A stretch of DNA of 64,000 nucleotides from Muribaculum gordoncarteri (GTDB lineage Bacteria > Bacteroidota > Bacteroidia > Bacteroidales > Muribaculaceae): assembly GCF_004803695.1 (NCBI RefSeq), contig NZ_CP039393.1:2604001-2668000 (forward strand), in the 5' to 3' direction. Within the stretch, counting starts at the first letter, position 1. Every line of letters begins with the position of its first letter. Shown one piece after another: positions 28,838 through 37,910 of the stretch. Under the pieces are notes generated by a model. It was not told the DNA's origin, did no database searches, and saw only the letters and a program-made list of their open reading frames with translations. The translations under genes were made by a program, and so were the position numbers.

Positions 28838-28868
28838 GAGCCGGCTTCCCGTCACAGGAGGCCGGCTC
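28838..28868 (+). terminator. his attenuator hairpin
   Basis: A 12-bp stem GAGCCGGCTTCC / GGAGGCCGGCTC (one G-T pair) around the loop CGTCACA, ending 37 nt before hisG. The following bases (AATTATTAT) give only a weak U tract. GGGA at 28782-28785, right after the leader stop, can pair with TCCC at 28847-28850, which overlaps the stem's left arm and loop and could act as antiterminator. Confidence 0.7.
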
Positions 28869-28905
28869 AATTATTATCGTGAAATCTATAAAAACTATAC
28901 CCGAT

Positions 28906-29772
28906 ATGGACAACAAACTACGCATCGCCGTCCAGTCGAAAGGACGACTCTATGAGGAAACAATGGAGCTGCTTGCCGAGGCAGGCATCAAGCTCACGGC
29001 AGTGAAGCGCACACTGCTTGTTCCGTCACGCAACTTCCCGGTGGAACTGCTGTTTTTGCGCGATGACGACATTCCCGATTCCGTTGCCAACGGCACCGCC
29101 GACCTCGGCATCGTGGGACTGAACGAAGTTCTTGAAAAAGAAAAGGATGTCGAGGTGGTAAAGGAGCTCGGCTTCAGCAAGTGCCACCTGTCGCTCGCCA
29201 TCCCCAAGCGTGAGGACTACACCGGCTTGTCATGGTTCAACAATCGCAAGATTGCGACATCCTATCCCGTCATATTGTCACACTTCCTTGAGCGTAACGG
29301 CATCCGAGCCGACATTCACGTGATCACCGGCTCGGTGGAGATCGCTCCGGGCATAGGACTGGCCGACGCTATCTTCGACATCGTTTCATCGGGCTCGACA
29401 CTCATCAGCAACAATCTCGTCGAGGTCGAGCGTATAGTCGAGTCACAGGCCGTGCTCATCAGTCCCCGTCGCCGACACCTGTCGGAATCAAAGCGTGAGG
29501 TGCTCGACGAGCTGTTGTTCCGCTTCGATGCCGTTAAAGCAGCCGACGGGAAGAAATACATTCTCATGAATGTTCCCCGCAACAAGCTCGACGATGTGCT
29601 CATGGTGCTTCCCGGAATAAAGAGCCCAACAATATTGCCGCTGGCCAACAGCGACTGGTGTTCGGTTCACTCCGTTCTTGAAGAGAAAAAGCTGTGGGAA
29701 ATAATAGGAAAACTCAAAAATGCCGGAGCCGAGGGAATACTCGCTCTCGACATTGAAAAAATGATACTTTGA
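28906..29772 (+). CDS. hisG: ATP phosphoribosyltransferase (long form, HisG)
   Basis: A 288-aa enzyme for the first step of histidine synthesis, ATP plus PRPP. It has the N-terminal bilobal domain (AVQSKGRLYEETMELL, ADLGIVGLNEV), the PRPP loop DAIFDIVSSGSTLISNNL and a C-terminal regulatory domain (from about residue 215) that binds histidine for feedback inhibition, so no HisZ partner is needed. The ATG at 28906 is chosen over one at 28831 because the longer reading runs through the attenuator stem. First structural gene of hisGDCB. Confidence 0.96.
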   Translation: MDNKLRIAVQSKGRLYEETMELLAEAGIKLTAVKRTLLVPSRNFPVELLFLRDDDIPDSVANGTADLGIVGLNEVLEKEKDVEVVKELGFSKCHLSLAIPKREDYTGLSWFNNRKIATSYPVILSHFLERNGIRADIHVITGSVEIAPGIGLADAIFDIVSSGSTLISNNLVEVERIVESQAVLISPRRRHLSESKREVLDELLFRFDAVKAADGKKYILMNVPRNKLDDVLMVLPGIKSPTILPLANSDWCSVHSVLEEKKLWEIIGKLKNAGAEGILALDIEKMIL

Positions 29773-29779
29773 CCTCAAT

Positions 29780-31081
29780 ATGGAAATAATCAGATATCCG
29801 TCGCGCGACAGCCGAAACGCACTGCTGCAACGACCGCTTGCCGACAAGGCGCGTGAAGTCACCGATACCGTGACATCGATAATGGACGATGTGAAGCGTA
29901 ACGGCGACGAAGCGCTGATGCGTTACGAAATGAAGTTCACGGGCGCTCAACTCGACCGTCTTGAAGTGACGCCCGAGGAGATTGACGAAGCCGAGAGCCT
30001 CGTGAGCGACGAGCTGCGTGACGCAATAGCAATGGCGAGGGAAAACATCGCGGCGTTTCACCGCGCACAGGTGATGTCACAACCCGTAAAGGTGACGACA
30101 CAGCCGGGCGTGACATGCGAGCAGCGTGCTGTGCCCATTGACCGCGTGGGTCTTTACATCCCCGGAGGCAACTCACCGCTATTCTCGACCGTCCTGATGC
30201 TTGCCGTCCCGGCACGCATAGCCGGATGCCGTGACATAATCCTCTGTACTCCCGCCGGGAAGGACGGGAAAGTACATCCGGCCATACTCTATGCGGCAAA
30301 AGCAGCCGGAGTCAGCCGAATATACAAGACAGGAGGAGCGCAGGCCATAGCGGCGATGACATTCGGCACCGAGAGCATCCCCAAAGTCTACAAGATATTC
30401 GGTCCGGGCAACCGTTACGTTATGGAGGCCAAACAGCAGGCGACAATGCACGGCGTTGCCATCGACATGCCGGCTGGGCCGTCGGAGGTTCTGGTAATAG
30501 CCGACGACGAAGCCAATCCCGAATTTGTGGCGGCCGACTTCCTCTCGCAGGCCGAGCACGGCCCCGACAGCCAGTCGATTCTTCTCACCACGTCACTCCG
30601 ACTTACTGACCGGTTGCCCGAAGTGATCGAGCGATTGCTGTCGACACTACCGCGCCGTGACATGATGAACCGCTCGCTTGAACACAGCCGCATCATATTG
30701 CTCGGCGACATGGATGAAGTGATGGAGTTCAGCAACGACTATGCACCCGAACACCTCATCATAAATCATCGTGACGCACGCTCGCTTTGCAACCGCGTCA
30801 CCAATGCCGGTTCGGTGTTCATAGGCCCCTACTCTCCCGAAAGCGCAGGCGACTATGCGTCGGGCACCAACCACACCCTGCCCACATCGGGCTATGCACG
30901 CAGCTACAGCGGAGTCAACATCGACAGCTTCACAAAGAAGATTACATTCCAGGAACTGACACCTGAAGGCATCAAGTCGATTGGTCACGCGGTAGAAACG
31001 ATGTCCGAGAATGAAGATCTCATGGCTCACAAACTCGCCGTGACGCTGCGACTTAACTCAATTGAAAACAACGCTAAATAA
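29780..31081 (+). CDS. hisD: Histidinol dehydrogenase
   Basis: A 433-aa zinc enzyme that oxidises histidinol to histidine in two NAD-dependent steps. Family marks are the YIPGG start of the Rossmann-like part, PKVYKIFGPGNRYVMEAKQQ, the signature region SEVLVIADDEANPEFVAADFLSQAEHG, and the C-terminal PTSGYARSYSGVNIDSFTKK. Full length. It follows hisG by 7 bp. Confidence 0.97.
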   Translation: MEIIRYPSRDSRNALLQRPLADKAREVTDTVTSIMDDVKRNGDEALMRYEMKFTGAQLDRLEVTPEEIDEAESLVSDELRDAIAMARENIAAFHRAQVMSQPVKVTTQPGVTCEQRAVPIDRVGLYIPGGNSPLFSTVLMLAVPARIAGCRDIILCTPAGKDGKVHPAILYAAKAAGVSRIYKTGGAQAIAAMTFGTESIPKVYKIFGPGNRYVMEAKQQATMHGVAIDMPAGPSEVLVIADDEANPEFVAADFLSQAEHGPDSQSILLTTSLRLTDRLPEVIERLLSTLPRRDMMNRSLEHSRIILLGDMDEVMEFSNDYAPEHLIINHRDARSLCNRVTNAGSVFIGPYSPESAGDYASGTNHTLPTSGYARSYSGVNIDSFTKKITFQELTPEGIKSIGHAVETMSENEDLMAHKLAVTLRLNSIENNAK

Positions 31082-31087
31082 CGCAAC

Positions 31088-32125
31088 ATGACATTAGACA
31101 GCCTCGTGCGCCCCAACATACTGCGACTCACGCCCTATACATGCGCCCGCAACGAATATACCGGCGAAGCTCTCGCATGGCTCGATGCCAACGAGAACAG
31201 CCGCATCGACGGCCTTAACCGCTACCCCGACCCCCTACAACTGGAGGTGAAACGCCGCCTCGCTGAAATTCGCGGAGTTACGCCCGACCGCATATTCCTC
31301 GGAGTGGGAAGCGATGAGTGCATCGACATAACCTATCGCGTATTCTGCCGTCCCGGCATCGACAATGTAGTCGCCATCGACCCCACCTACGGAATGTATC
31401 GTGTGTGCGCCGACATAAACGATGTAGAGTATCGCACGGCAAGCCTCAACGACGACTTCACGGTTAATGAGGAGAACCTGTTCAACCTCGTCGATGAAAA
31501 CACCAAAGTGCTGTGGATGTGCTCGCCCAACAACCCCACAGGCAACGCGCTCCCCATCGACGACATGCTGCGCATAGCCCGTCGGTTCCAAGGCATAACG
31601 GTGATTGATGAAGCCTATATCGACTTCTCGGACAAAGGATCGATGGTTCAGTATCTCGACACGTTGCCGCGACTGATAGTCATGCAGACATTCTCCAAAG
31701 CCTGGGCCTCGGCTGCGATGAGGCTCGGCATAGCATACGCGTCACCTGAGATAATCGACATATTCAACAAGGTGAAATATCCCTACAACATCAACATCCT
31801 CACCCAACGCGAGGCGCTGAATGTCCTTGACCGAGCCGACAAGGTTGCCGCCGTGGCCAAGGAGCTGGTCGAGGCCCGTGACAGGCTTGCATCGCAGCTT
31901 GAATCCCTGTCGGCGGTAAAGCGGGTATATGCCTCCGACGCCAACTTCCTGCTCGTGAAAGTAGATGATGCCGATGCCCTATACGCTTGGCTGCGCGATG
32001 CAGGCGTCATAGTGCGCAACCGCTGCCGTGTACACCTTTGTGCCGGATGCCTCAGGATAACGGTAGGCAGCGACAACGAAAACCGATTGTTAATTGAAAA
32101 AATAGAGGAATATGACCGACGCTGA
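31088..32125 (+). CDS. hisC: Histidinol-phosphate aminotransferase
   Basis: A 345-aa class I/II PLP enzyme that converts imidazole acetol phosphate to histidinol phosphate with glutamate. It has LDANENSR near the N terminus, SPNNPTGN (about 146-153), IDEAYIDF with the PLP-contacting Asp, and TFSKAWASA with PLP lysine Lys204. It starts 6 bp after hisD and overlaps hisB by 14 bp. Confidence 0.96.
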   Translation: MTLDSLVRPNILRLTPYTCARNEYTGEALAWLDANENSRIDGLNRYPDPLQLEVKRRLAEIRGVTPDRIFLGVGSDECIDITYRVFCRPGIDNVVAIDPTYGMYRVCADINDVEYRTASLNDDFTVNEENLFNLVDENTKVLWMCSPNNPTGNALPIDDMLRIARRFQGITVIDEAYIDFSDKGSMVQYLDTLPRLIVMQTFSKAWASAAMRLGIAYASPEIIDIFNKVKYPYNINILTQREALNVLDRADKVAAVAKELVEARDRLASQLESLSAVKRVYASDANFLLVKVDDADALYAWLRDAGVIVRNRCRVHLCAGCLRITVGSDNENRLLIEKIEEYDRR

Positions 32126-33263
32126 CACCCAACGACCGCGAGTACTCTTTATCGACCGTGACGGCACACTCATAGTGGAGCCTCCAGTGGATTTTCAAGT
32201 CGACTCACTTGAAAAACTCGAATTAATGCCCGGCGCACTGCGTGCAATGCACTTCATTGCGTCACGACTGCCTTTTGAGCTTGTCATGGTCACCAACCAG
32301 GACGGACTCGGCACCGAACTCTTTCCCGAGGATACCTTCTGGCCGGCCCACAACAAGATGCTGAAAGCCTTTGCCAACGAAGGCGTGACATTTGACGACA
32401 TAATCATAGACCGCACCCTGCCCGAAGATAACGCGCCGACACGCAAACCCGGCACGGCATTGCTCGGTAAATATATGTCGGGCGATTACGATTTGTCAGG
32501 TTCGCGGGTTATAGGCGACAGGCTGACCGATGTCATGCTTGCCCGCAACCTCGGGTGCAAGGCCATACTCTTGCGTGAGCCAACTCCCGAATTGATGAAG
32601 GAGATTGCCGATGCCGGACTAAGTGACGCGGTGGAACGCGTAACGCCGTCATGGGACGATGTGACGGTCACGCTTCAAGGAGGCACGCGCCGCGCATCGG
32701 TAAGCCGCGTCACTTCCGAAACCAAAATAGAGATAACCGTCGACCTCGACGGAACCGGAAAGGGCAACATAACAACCGGAATAGGCTTCTTCGACCACAT
32801 GCTCGACCAGATAGCACGACACTCAGGCATCGATCTCGACATAACGGTGGAAGGTGACCTCCATGTCGACGAACATCACACCGTCGAAGACACCGCGATA
32901 GCTCTCGGCGAAGCGTTACGCAAGGCATTGGGCGACAAGCGCGGTATCGAGCGTTACGGATTCGTGCTGCCGATGGACGACTGCCTCTGTACGGTTGCCG
33001 TTGACTTCGGAGGGCGACCATGGCTGGTGTGGGATGCTCAATTCAAGCGCGAGCGCATAGGCGACATGCCCACCGAAATGTTCATGCACTTTTTCAAGTC
33101 GCTGAGCGACAACGCGCTGATGAATCTATTCATACGCGCAGAGGGTATCAACGAACATCACAAAATCGAAGGCATATTCAAGGGGCTGGCAAGAGCTTTG
33201 CGTCAGGCGATAAAGCGTGACCCGTTACACTTCACGTTGCCGTCGACCAAAGGCACACTGTGA
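32112..33263 (+). CDS. hisB: Bifunctional histidinol-phosphatase / imidazoleglycerol-phosphate dehydratase
   Basis: A 383-aa fusion. Residues 1-165 are a HAD-type histidinol-phosphate phosphatase with DRDGT (Asp15, Asp17) and KPGT. Residues about 190-383 are IGP dehydratase with [30 protein letters not shown] and the second ADEHH-like metal motif [20 protein letters not shown]. The fused form is known from Proteobacteria and Bacteroidetes. HisA, HisF, HisH and HisI are not in the window, so only part of the pathway is encoded here. The stop is 2 bp from a convergent gene. Confidence 0.96.
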   Translation: MTDADTQRPRVLFIDRDGTLIVEPPVDFQVDSLEKLELMPGALRAMHFIASRLPFELVMVTNQDGLGTELFPEDTFWPAHNKMLKAFANEGVTFDDIIIDRTLPEDNAPTRKPGTALLGKYMSGDYDLSGSRVIGDRLTDVMLARNLGCKAILLREPTPELMKEIADAGLSDAVERVTPSWDDVTVTLQGGTRRASVSRVTSETKIEITVDLDGTGKGNITTGIGFFDHMLDQIARHSGIDLDITVEGDLHVDEHHTVEDTAIALGEALRKALGDKRGIERYGFVLPMDDCLCTVAVDFGGRPWLVWDAQFKRERIGDMPTEMFMHFFKSLSDNALMNLFIRAEGINEHHKIEGIFKGLARALRQAIKRDPLHFTLPSTKGTL

Positions 33264-33265
33264 CA

Positions 33266-34456
33266 TCAACCTTTGAAGTAACGCATCATGGTGCGCCTTA
33301 TCGAAATGATGTTGACAACGGTGATCAGCAGCATTATGGCTAATCCCGTGACAATAGCAGGCCATGGCGATGTCGACGACAACCCAAGCGACGATAACGC
33401 TCCGCCCCAAAGGTGACGCCCCACAAGCACTACCGCAATCGCCGCTACAAGCACAACGATGTTGATAGCCACCACCATGCGGCAATAGCGGCTCGACACC
33501 ATGCCCGGCGAATAACCGAGAAGCATCAGGTCGTGCAACTTTGTGCGATTTTTCTGCAAAAGCAGGTAGATGCTCAACATCAGGATGAAGAACGACAGCA
33601 GGCTTATTATAGCACCTACGACAATCACTACGGCCGTCACTACCGAAAGGAAGTAGGCGGCCTTTCCATTGTCGGCCTTGTCGCCTGCACTTTCGTAACC
33701 GTGGCTCTGAAGGAACTCCTTTATGACAGGGTCGCCGGGACGGCTCACTTCGATTATAAGGCGCGAAGGAGGCGACACCGGTTCTTCGGCAAACCGCTCA
33801 TTGGCCCACTCCATAAACTGTTCAGGCACGGCGATGGTATTGAGGCGTGACGAAAATCCCACGATACGCGCCGGCAACCACTGCTGCCGTCCGTTACCGC
33901 TTACCGACACCTTCAACGGCACCATCCCTATCATGGCCTCGCTCAACTGAGGCAATCCGCGTGACGATGCAAATCCAAAGTTATATAACGACAGATAGTC
34001 CTTGCTCAAGATTATGGGCACAACCGGATCGGCTGGGTCAAAATCCCACTCCGAGGGCATGACATCGAAAAACTCCGAAGGTATCGACTCGAAGAATAGA
34101 GCCGTCGACATGCCGCGTCCGCCCATCTCGACCGAGGCTGCGACATTGAATGACGAGGCGGTGAACTCACCCACCCTTCTCACCCAGGGCTGTGACTCTA
34201 TCTCGGTTATGTCGGCATCGCTGAATGTAGCGTCACTCTTTCCGGTAAGCGAGCCGAGCCCCTCCACCTTGCGTGATATAATCATGTAGTCGCGCGATAT
34301 GAATGAATCGTCATCATCCCACACGGCCGTGACATCGCGATAAAACTGAATCGCGGTGAGCACTATCGACAGTCCCACAAAATTGGCGACGGCATATCCG
34401 ATGAGTTGTCCGGCACTTATGTTACGCTTCAACAACCGCCACACTATATCCTTCAT
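33266..34456 (-). CDS. FtsX-like ABC transporter permease
   Basis: A 396-aa membrane protein with one N-terminal helix (about 18-38), a periplasmic domain of about 230 residues and three C-terminal helices (about 265-295, 315-345, 360-385). This is the FtsX/MacB-type layout, which transmits ATPase movement to the periplasm instead of moving substrate through a pore. It follows the ATPase gene by 14 bp and with it and the DUF4836 gene forms a three-gene unit. Substrate unknown; LolCE-like lipoprotein release or MacB-like extrusion would both fit the fold. Confidence 0.75.
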   Translation of the reverse strand: MKDIVWRLLKRNISAGQLIGYAVANFVGLSIVLTAIQFYRDVTAVWDDDDSFISRDYMIISRKVEGLGSLTGKSDATFSDADITEIESQPWVRRVGEFTASSFNVAASVEMGGRGMSTALFFESIPSEFFDVMPSEWDFDPADPVVPIILSKDYLSLYNFGFASSRGLPQLSEAMIGMVPLKVSVSGNGRQQWLPARIVGFSSRLNTIAVPEQFMEWANERFAEEPVSPPSRLIIEVSRPGDPVIKEFLQSHGYESAGDKADNGKAAYFLSVVTAVVIVVGAIISLLSFFILMLSIYLLLQKNRTKLHDLMLLGYSPGMVSSRYCRMVVAINIVVLVAAIAVVLVGRHLWGGALSSLGLSSTSPWPAIVTGLAIMLLITVVNIISIRRTMMRYFKG

Positions 34457-34470
34457 AACACAATCACTCT

Positions 34471-35136
34471 TTATAATGACAAAACTTTTACAGGATCAAT
34501 GTCGATGGCATATCCTACCGAGGTTGCGATGACGGCCGCACCCTGCCGGTTGACCTCATCGAGAATCAGTTGCGACACCAAGGAGTTGTTGCGGGCGTCA
34601 AGGTGACTCACCGGCTCATCGAGCAACAGGAAGTCAAACGGTTGACATAACGACCTCACGATAGCAACACGCTGTTGCTGACCGATCGACAGGCGCGCTG
34701 CCGGTTCATCGGCCTTATCGGCAATCTCCAGGCGCTCAAGCATCGCCGTTATCTCATCACGTGTCTTAAACGAGGTGAGCCGATTCTTTATCTCGATATT
34801 CTCGGTCACTGTAAGTTCGGGAAACAGCCGCATCTCCTGAGGGAGCAAGGCGATGTGGGAAACACGCATGTCACACCACTCTTTCACCGAAAACGACCTT
34901 ATGTCACGCCCGTTGAAAAGTATGCGCCCCCGATAGTCACTTCGGTTTCCGTAGATGAAACTGCACATCGACGATTTTCCGGTGCCCGACTCCGCCTCTA
35001 TGCGATATATCCCCGGACGATTGAATGTAACGCCGCACAACCACACATCGGAGTCGACGGCCGACGCATCGCCTGCCGCCGACGCGAACACATCGGGCAA
35101 AACGTTATCAAGAGCTATCGTGTCAATCCTCATCAC
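34471..35136 (-). CDS. Divergent ABC transporter ATPase subunit
   Basis: A 221-aa ABC ATPase with several departures from the norm. The P-loop reads AESGTGKS (48-55), keeping GxGKS but losing the first Gly. The signature is LSIGQ in place of LSGGQ. Walker B FLLLDEP and the Q-loop LLPQEM are intact. The switch His is absent: the strand ATSVGY carries Ser where ATHD is usual. The first 40 residues are also irregular. It may hydrolyse ATP slowly or act mainly as a binding switch. It overlaps DUF4836 by 4 bp and precedes its permease. Confidence 0.82.
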   Translation of the reverse strand: MMRIDTIALDNVLPDVFASAAGDASAVDSDVWLCGVTFNRPGIYRIEAESGTGKSSMCSFIYGNRSDYRGRILFNGRDIRSFSVKEWCDMRVSHIALLPQEMRLFPELTVTENIEIKNRLTSFKTRDEITAMLERLEIADKADEPAARLSIGQQQRVAIVRSLCQPFDFLLLDEPVSHLDARNNSLVSQLILDEVNRQGAAVIATSVGYAIDIDPVKVLSL

Positions 35137-36629
35137 TTTATAGTGTCGATGGGAGTGAAACCAAGAGAGTCGTAGTCGTCATCATCGACTACATTTACAT
35201 TTCCATCGGCCTGCATCAACATCGCAAACTGTTCAAGAATGGGAGCGTTGGATCCGTTGAAACGGAAATCGGCCTCAAAATCGTCCGACACCTCCATGTC
35301 AAGGCTGAATCCGCGACCTCCGTAGGTCACCTCACCCATCGAATCGGGGATATTGGCCCACACGGCCACCACGTTACCCTTCATGCAGTCACGTGCGGCA
35401 TCGTTGCCGAGCTGCTTCAGCGAGCGGTTGGCAAATACAAGACAATTGCCCTCGGCAGTGAGGGTTATTGCGGGAGAACCGGCCACCTGCCACACTATAG
35501 TTTTGCCGTCACGTAACGCCGACAATCCCATGGTGGAGATAAGTCCGTTTATATCGCTCATCGTCTTCTTGATGTTCTCCTTGCTCATCTCTATGGCCAC
35601 CACAAAGCTGATTTGGTTCTCAATATCTCCGGCCGACATGGTTGCATCGGCCATCGGTCCGGCAGCCACCATTATTGTACCGTCGATACGTCGCAGATAA
35701 GGGAGAATCAAGCCCATCAATGTGCGCTGCTTATAATCGAGAGGATAAACGGCCTGGACATAACCGAGAATTGCGTCCCAATCGGTGTCGGAGCGCAGTC
35801 CCATTGCAGCCACAAGCACATCGCTCGGAGCAGTGTAGTCAAGCAGTTTGCTGTTTATCTTCTGCAGGTTGGTATCCATGTCAACCTCATCGCCGTCGGC
35901 GTTAAGGTATATTGCATCGACATCGATTTCAGTAGAGTTATTGTCGAATGAAGTGTCGACACATGTCCATCCCGAGGCATTGGCCGCAGTCATGGCGACT
36001 GCTATGCGCATCACCTCATCATTGCGTTCAAGGAACTTGCCTACGCCCTTCAACGAGGCTATCGACTTGTTGGAAGCTATGGTAAGCTGCTCGGAAAGCA
36101 ACTTGGCCGACCGCTGCGGGTCGCCGTCCATAATCCAGCCCTGCTTGCCCTTCACAAATAGAGTGGTGTAATCGAGCGAATATGCATCAAAGTCACCCAC
36201 AGTCTGCCTTGCGCCGGCCTCAAGCTGCTCGGTCAACTCGGCTACGTTGTTTATCTTGAACGTAAGTATATAGACTCCGCTCTTAATCATCTCCTTCACT
36301 CCGCGAAGACCGTCCTTGTCATGAATGGCAAATGCCACCACCATATTGCGGTCAACCGCCGTCGACATCAACATGGTCTTTATCTGCTTCTTTGCTCGGT
36401 CGGTACTGTTGACAAGCAGGCGGTCAAGCGTTTCATCGGCAGTGAGCTTGCCACCGTTACGTACTCCGTCAAGTTCCTCATTCAACCTGACGGCGTTGAC
36501 AGCAACCACAGCAGCCGCATCGGCCGGCACCGTGTCGAGAAGACGGACATCGCTGTCACATCCCGACATAACTGTGGCTACGCAAACGATAAGTAATATC
36601 GCGATTTTTTTCAAGGAGTTAACTTCCAT
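35133..36629 (-). CDS. DUF4836 family lipoprotein
   Basis: A 498-aa lipoprotein with lipobox VMSGC (Cys24). The mature part opens with LLDTVPADAAAVVAVNAVRLNEELDG, typical of the Bacteroidetes DUF4836 family, whose function is unknown. The protein is alpha/beta with repeated VAAMG/VVAV-type strands and ends in an Asp-rich tail. The ATG at 36629 is chosen since it opens the signal peptide directly; a longer reading adds 12 residues that would spoil it. First gene of a unit with an ABC ATPase and an FtsX-like permease. Confidence 0.82.
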   Translation of the reverse strand: MEVNSLKKIAILLIVCVATVMSGCDSDVRLLDTVPADAAAVVAVNAVRLNEELDGVRNGGKLTADETLDRLLVNSTDRAKKQIKTMLMSTAVDRNMVVAFAIHDKDGLRGVKEMIKSGVYILTFKINNVAELTEQLEAGARQTVGDFDAYSLDYTTLFVKGKQGWIMDGDPQRSAKLLSEQLTIASNKSIASLKGVGKFLERNDEVMRIAVAMTAANASGWTCVDTSFDNNSTEIDVDAIYLNADGDEVDMDTNLQKINSKLLDYTAPSDVLVAAMGLRSDTDWDAILGYVQAVYPLDYKQRTLMGLILPYLRRIDGTIMVAAGPMADATMSAGDIENQISFVVAIEMSKENIKKTMSDINGLISTMGLSALRDGKTIVWQVAGSPAITLTAEGNCLVFANRSLKQLGNDAARDCMKGNVVAVWANIPDSMGEVTYGGRGFSLDMEVSDDFEADFRFNGSNAPILEQFAMLMQADGNVNVVDDDDYDSLGFTPIDTIK

Positions 36630-36688
36630 ATAGATTAATTTTAGTATACCTGATAATATAAACAACGATTAAATAGATTTGACAGTGA

Positions 36689-36719
36689 CAAAATTAAACA
36701 ATCTTCACCAATCTACAAC
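36689..36719 (-). promoter_or_regulatory. Promoter of the DUF4836-ABC unit
   Basis: On the minus strand TAATTTTG (36689-36696) forms the -7 box, with GTTG 19 nt upstream. The expected leader is about 50 nt. Confidence 0.55.
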
Positions 36720-36759
36720 TTTTTTCCATCGCAATTGACTGTTTGTCACCCGACATGGA

Positions 36760-36791
36760 TTTGTTATATTGATATAAAATCCCTAATTTCG
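36760..36791 (+). promoter_or_regulatory. Promoter of vsr
   Basis: TTTG (36760-36763) and TAATTTCG (36784-36791) are 20 nt apart; the -7 box differs from TAnnTTTG at one base. It is 16 nt before the ATG. Confidence 0.55.
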
Positions 36792-36807
36792 TAACAACTC
36801 AAACCCG

Positions 36808-37299
36808 ATGGATACGTTCAGTTCAAATAAGCGATCGGCGATAATGGCCGCTATACGCAGCAAGGACACGAAGCCCGAGCTGATAGTGCGCCGTTACCTG
36901 TGGAAACGCGGTTATCGTTATCGCAAAAACGTGCGCGGACTTCCCGGCACTCCCGACATAGTGCTGCGGAAGTACAGGGTAGCGATATTTGTACACGGAT
37001 GTTTCTGGCACGGCCACGGCGACACGAAGATGCCGTCGACCAATTCAGAATTCTGGCGCGATAAGATAACCCGCAACAAGGAGCGTGACAACCGCGCCAA
37101 ACAGCGTCTGAAAGAGATGGGATGGAACGTGATGACCGTGTGGGAGTGCCAGTTGCGACCCGCCAATCGTGCGGCCACACTGCTTGAAATCGAATCGCTG
37201 CTTAACCGTTCCTATCTATCGCAATACCGGCGGCCCGAACCTGAAGAGGATTATGCCGTAGCAGCCGAGCCTACGATAACTTACGGCAAGGACATTTAG
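36808..37299 (+). CDS. vsr: Very short patch repair endonuclease (Vsr)
   Basis: A 163-aa nuclease that nicks next to T:G mismatches arising from deaminated 5-methylcytosine. It opens with RSAIMAAIRSKDTKPE and has the catalytic Asp50 in GTPDIVL, VHGCFWHGH (His63, Cys65, His68) and EFW with VWEC downstream. At the place of the zinc-ligand Cys73 of E. coli Vsr the sequence reads GHGDTKMP, so one ligand appears to be missing. Vsr genes usually sit beside a cytosine methylase; none is in this window. It stands alone with its own promoter. Confidence 0.92.
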   Translation: MDTFSSNKRSAIMAAIRSKDTKPELIVRRYLWKRGYRYRKNVRGLPGTPDIVLRKYRVAIFVHGCFWHGHGDTKMPSTNSEFWRDKITRNKERDNRAKQRLKEMGWNVMTVWECQLRPANRAATLLEIESLLNRSYLSQYRRPEPEEDYAVAAEPTITYGKDI

Positions 37300-37332
37300 G
37301 CCTCACATGCACTATATTTCAGTTTTATTTTA

Positions 37333-37340
37333 TACCTTTG
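37333..37340 (+). promoter_or_regulatory. -7 box of the DUF4199 gene
   Basis: TACCTTTG fits TAnnTTTG. It ends 7 nt before the ATG at 37348, which predicts an almost leaderless mRNA, as for the GH25 gene. Confidence 0.55.
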
Positions 37341-37347
37341 TACCTGT

Positions 37348-37896
37348 ATGAACGGGACAAAGAAAATATTCCATTCACCCTATCGCCGCGGCGCCGATTA
37401 CGGCGTATGGTTCGGCCTGTATCTGACCGCACTCTTCTTTGCAACGGCCTACTCCATGTCACAACCTCCGTTGGGACTTCTCTCCTTAGTTCTGATGTCG
37501 GGTGTTCCGGCCGTCATATACATCATGTTGCGTCGCTCCTATGTATCGGACCTTGGCAAGACTCTCTTTTCATCGCTGTGGATGGAGGGCATCATGATAT
37601 TCCTGTGCGGCGGAATGATAGCCTCATTCATCGCAGTAATGTATATGCGATGGATCGAGCCGAATTTTCTTGACCATCAAGTGACGATGATGATCGACCT
37701 CTACAACTCCACCGACTGGGAGCGAGGGAAAGAGTTTGCCGAAATGCTTCAGCGCGCCCGCGACCAGCATCTCATACCACGACCAATCGAACTTGCCGTC
37801 GACATGCTGTGGCTCATAGTATTCTCAGGGTCGATACTGTCGATGCTGATGTCACTTCTCGTTCAGGCACGTTCGGTAAAACCTAAAAAAGTGTAA
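37348..37896 (+). CDS. DUF4199 family membrane protein
   Basis: A 182-aa inner-membrane protein with four hydrophobic helices (about 20-40, 45-62, 73-97 and 148-170) and the family's long amphipathic stretch between helices 3 and 4. Its function is unknown. In Bacteroidetes it commonly precedes a glycosyltransferase of the type found 14 bp downstream here, so a shared role in envelope glycan or lipid synthesis is likely but unproven. Confidence 0.8.
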   Translation: MNGTKKIFHSPYRRGADYGVWFGLYLTALFFATAYSMSQPPLGLLSLVLMSGVPAVIYIMLRRSYVSDLGKTLFSSLWMEGIMIFLCGGMIASFIAVMYMRWIEPNFLDHQVTMMIDLYNSTDWERGKEFAEMLQRARDQHLIPRPIELAVDMLWLIVFSGSILSMLMSLLVQARSVKPKKV

Positions 37897-37910
37897 CCAA
37901 ATTATCGGAA

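Noticed and set aside
28831-28905. A longer HisG starting at 28831
   Set aside because: Its first 25 codons run through the attenuator hairpin and do not resemble HisG; the ATG at 28906 opens the conserved protein.
36808-37299. Restriction-modification or defence island around vsr
   Set aside because: The flanking genes are DUF4836/ABC and DUF4199/glycosyltransferase; no methylase, restriction enzyme or other defence gene is seen.
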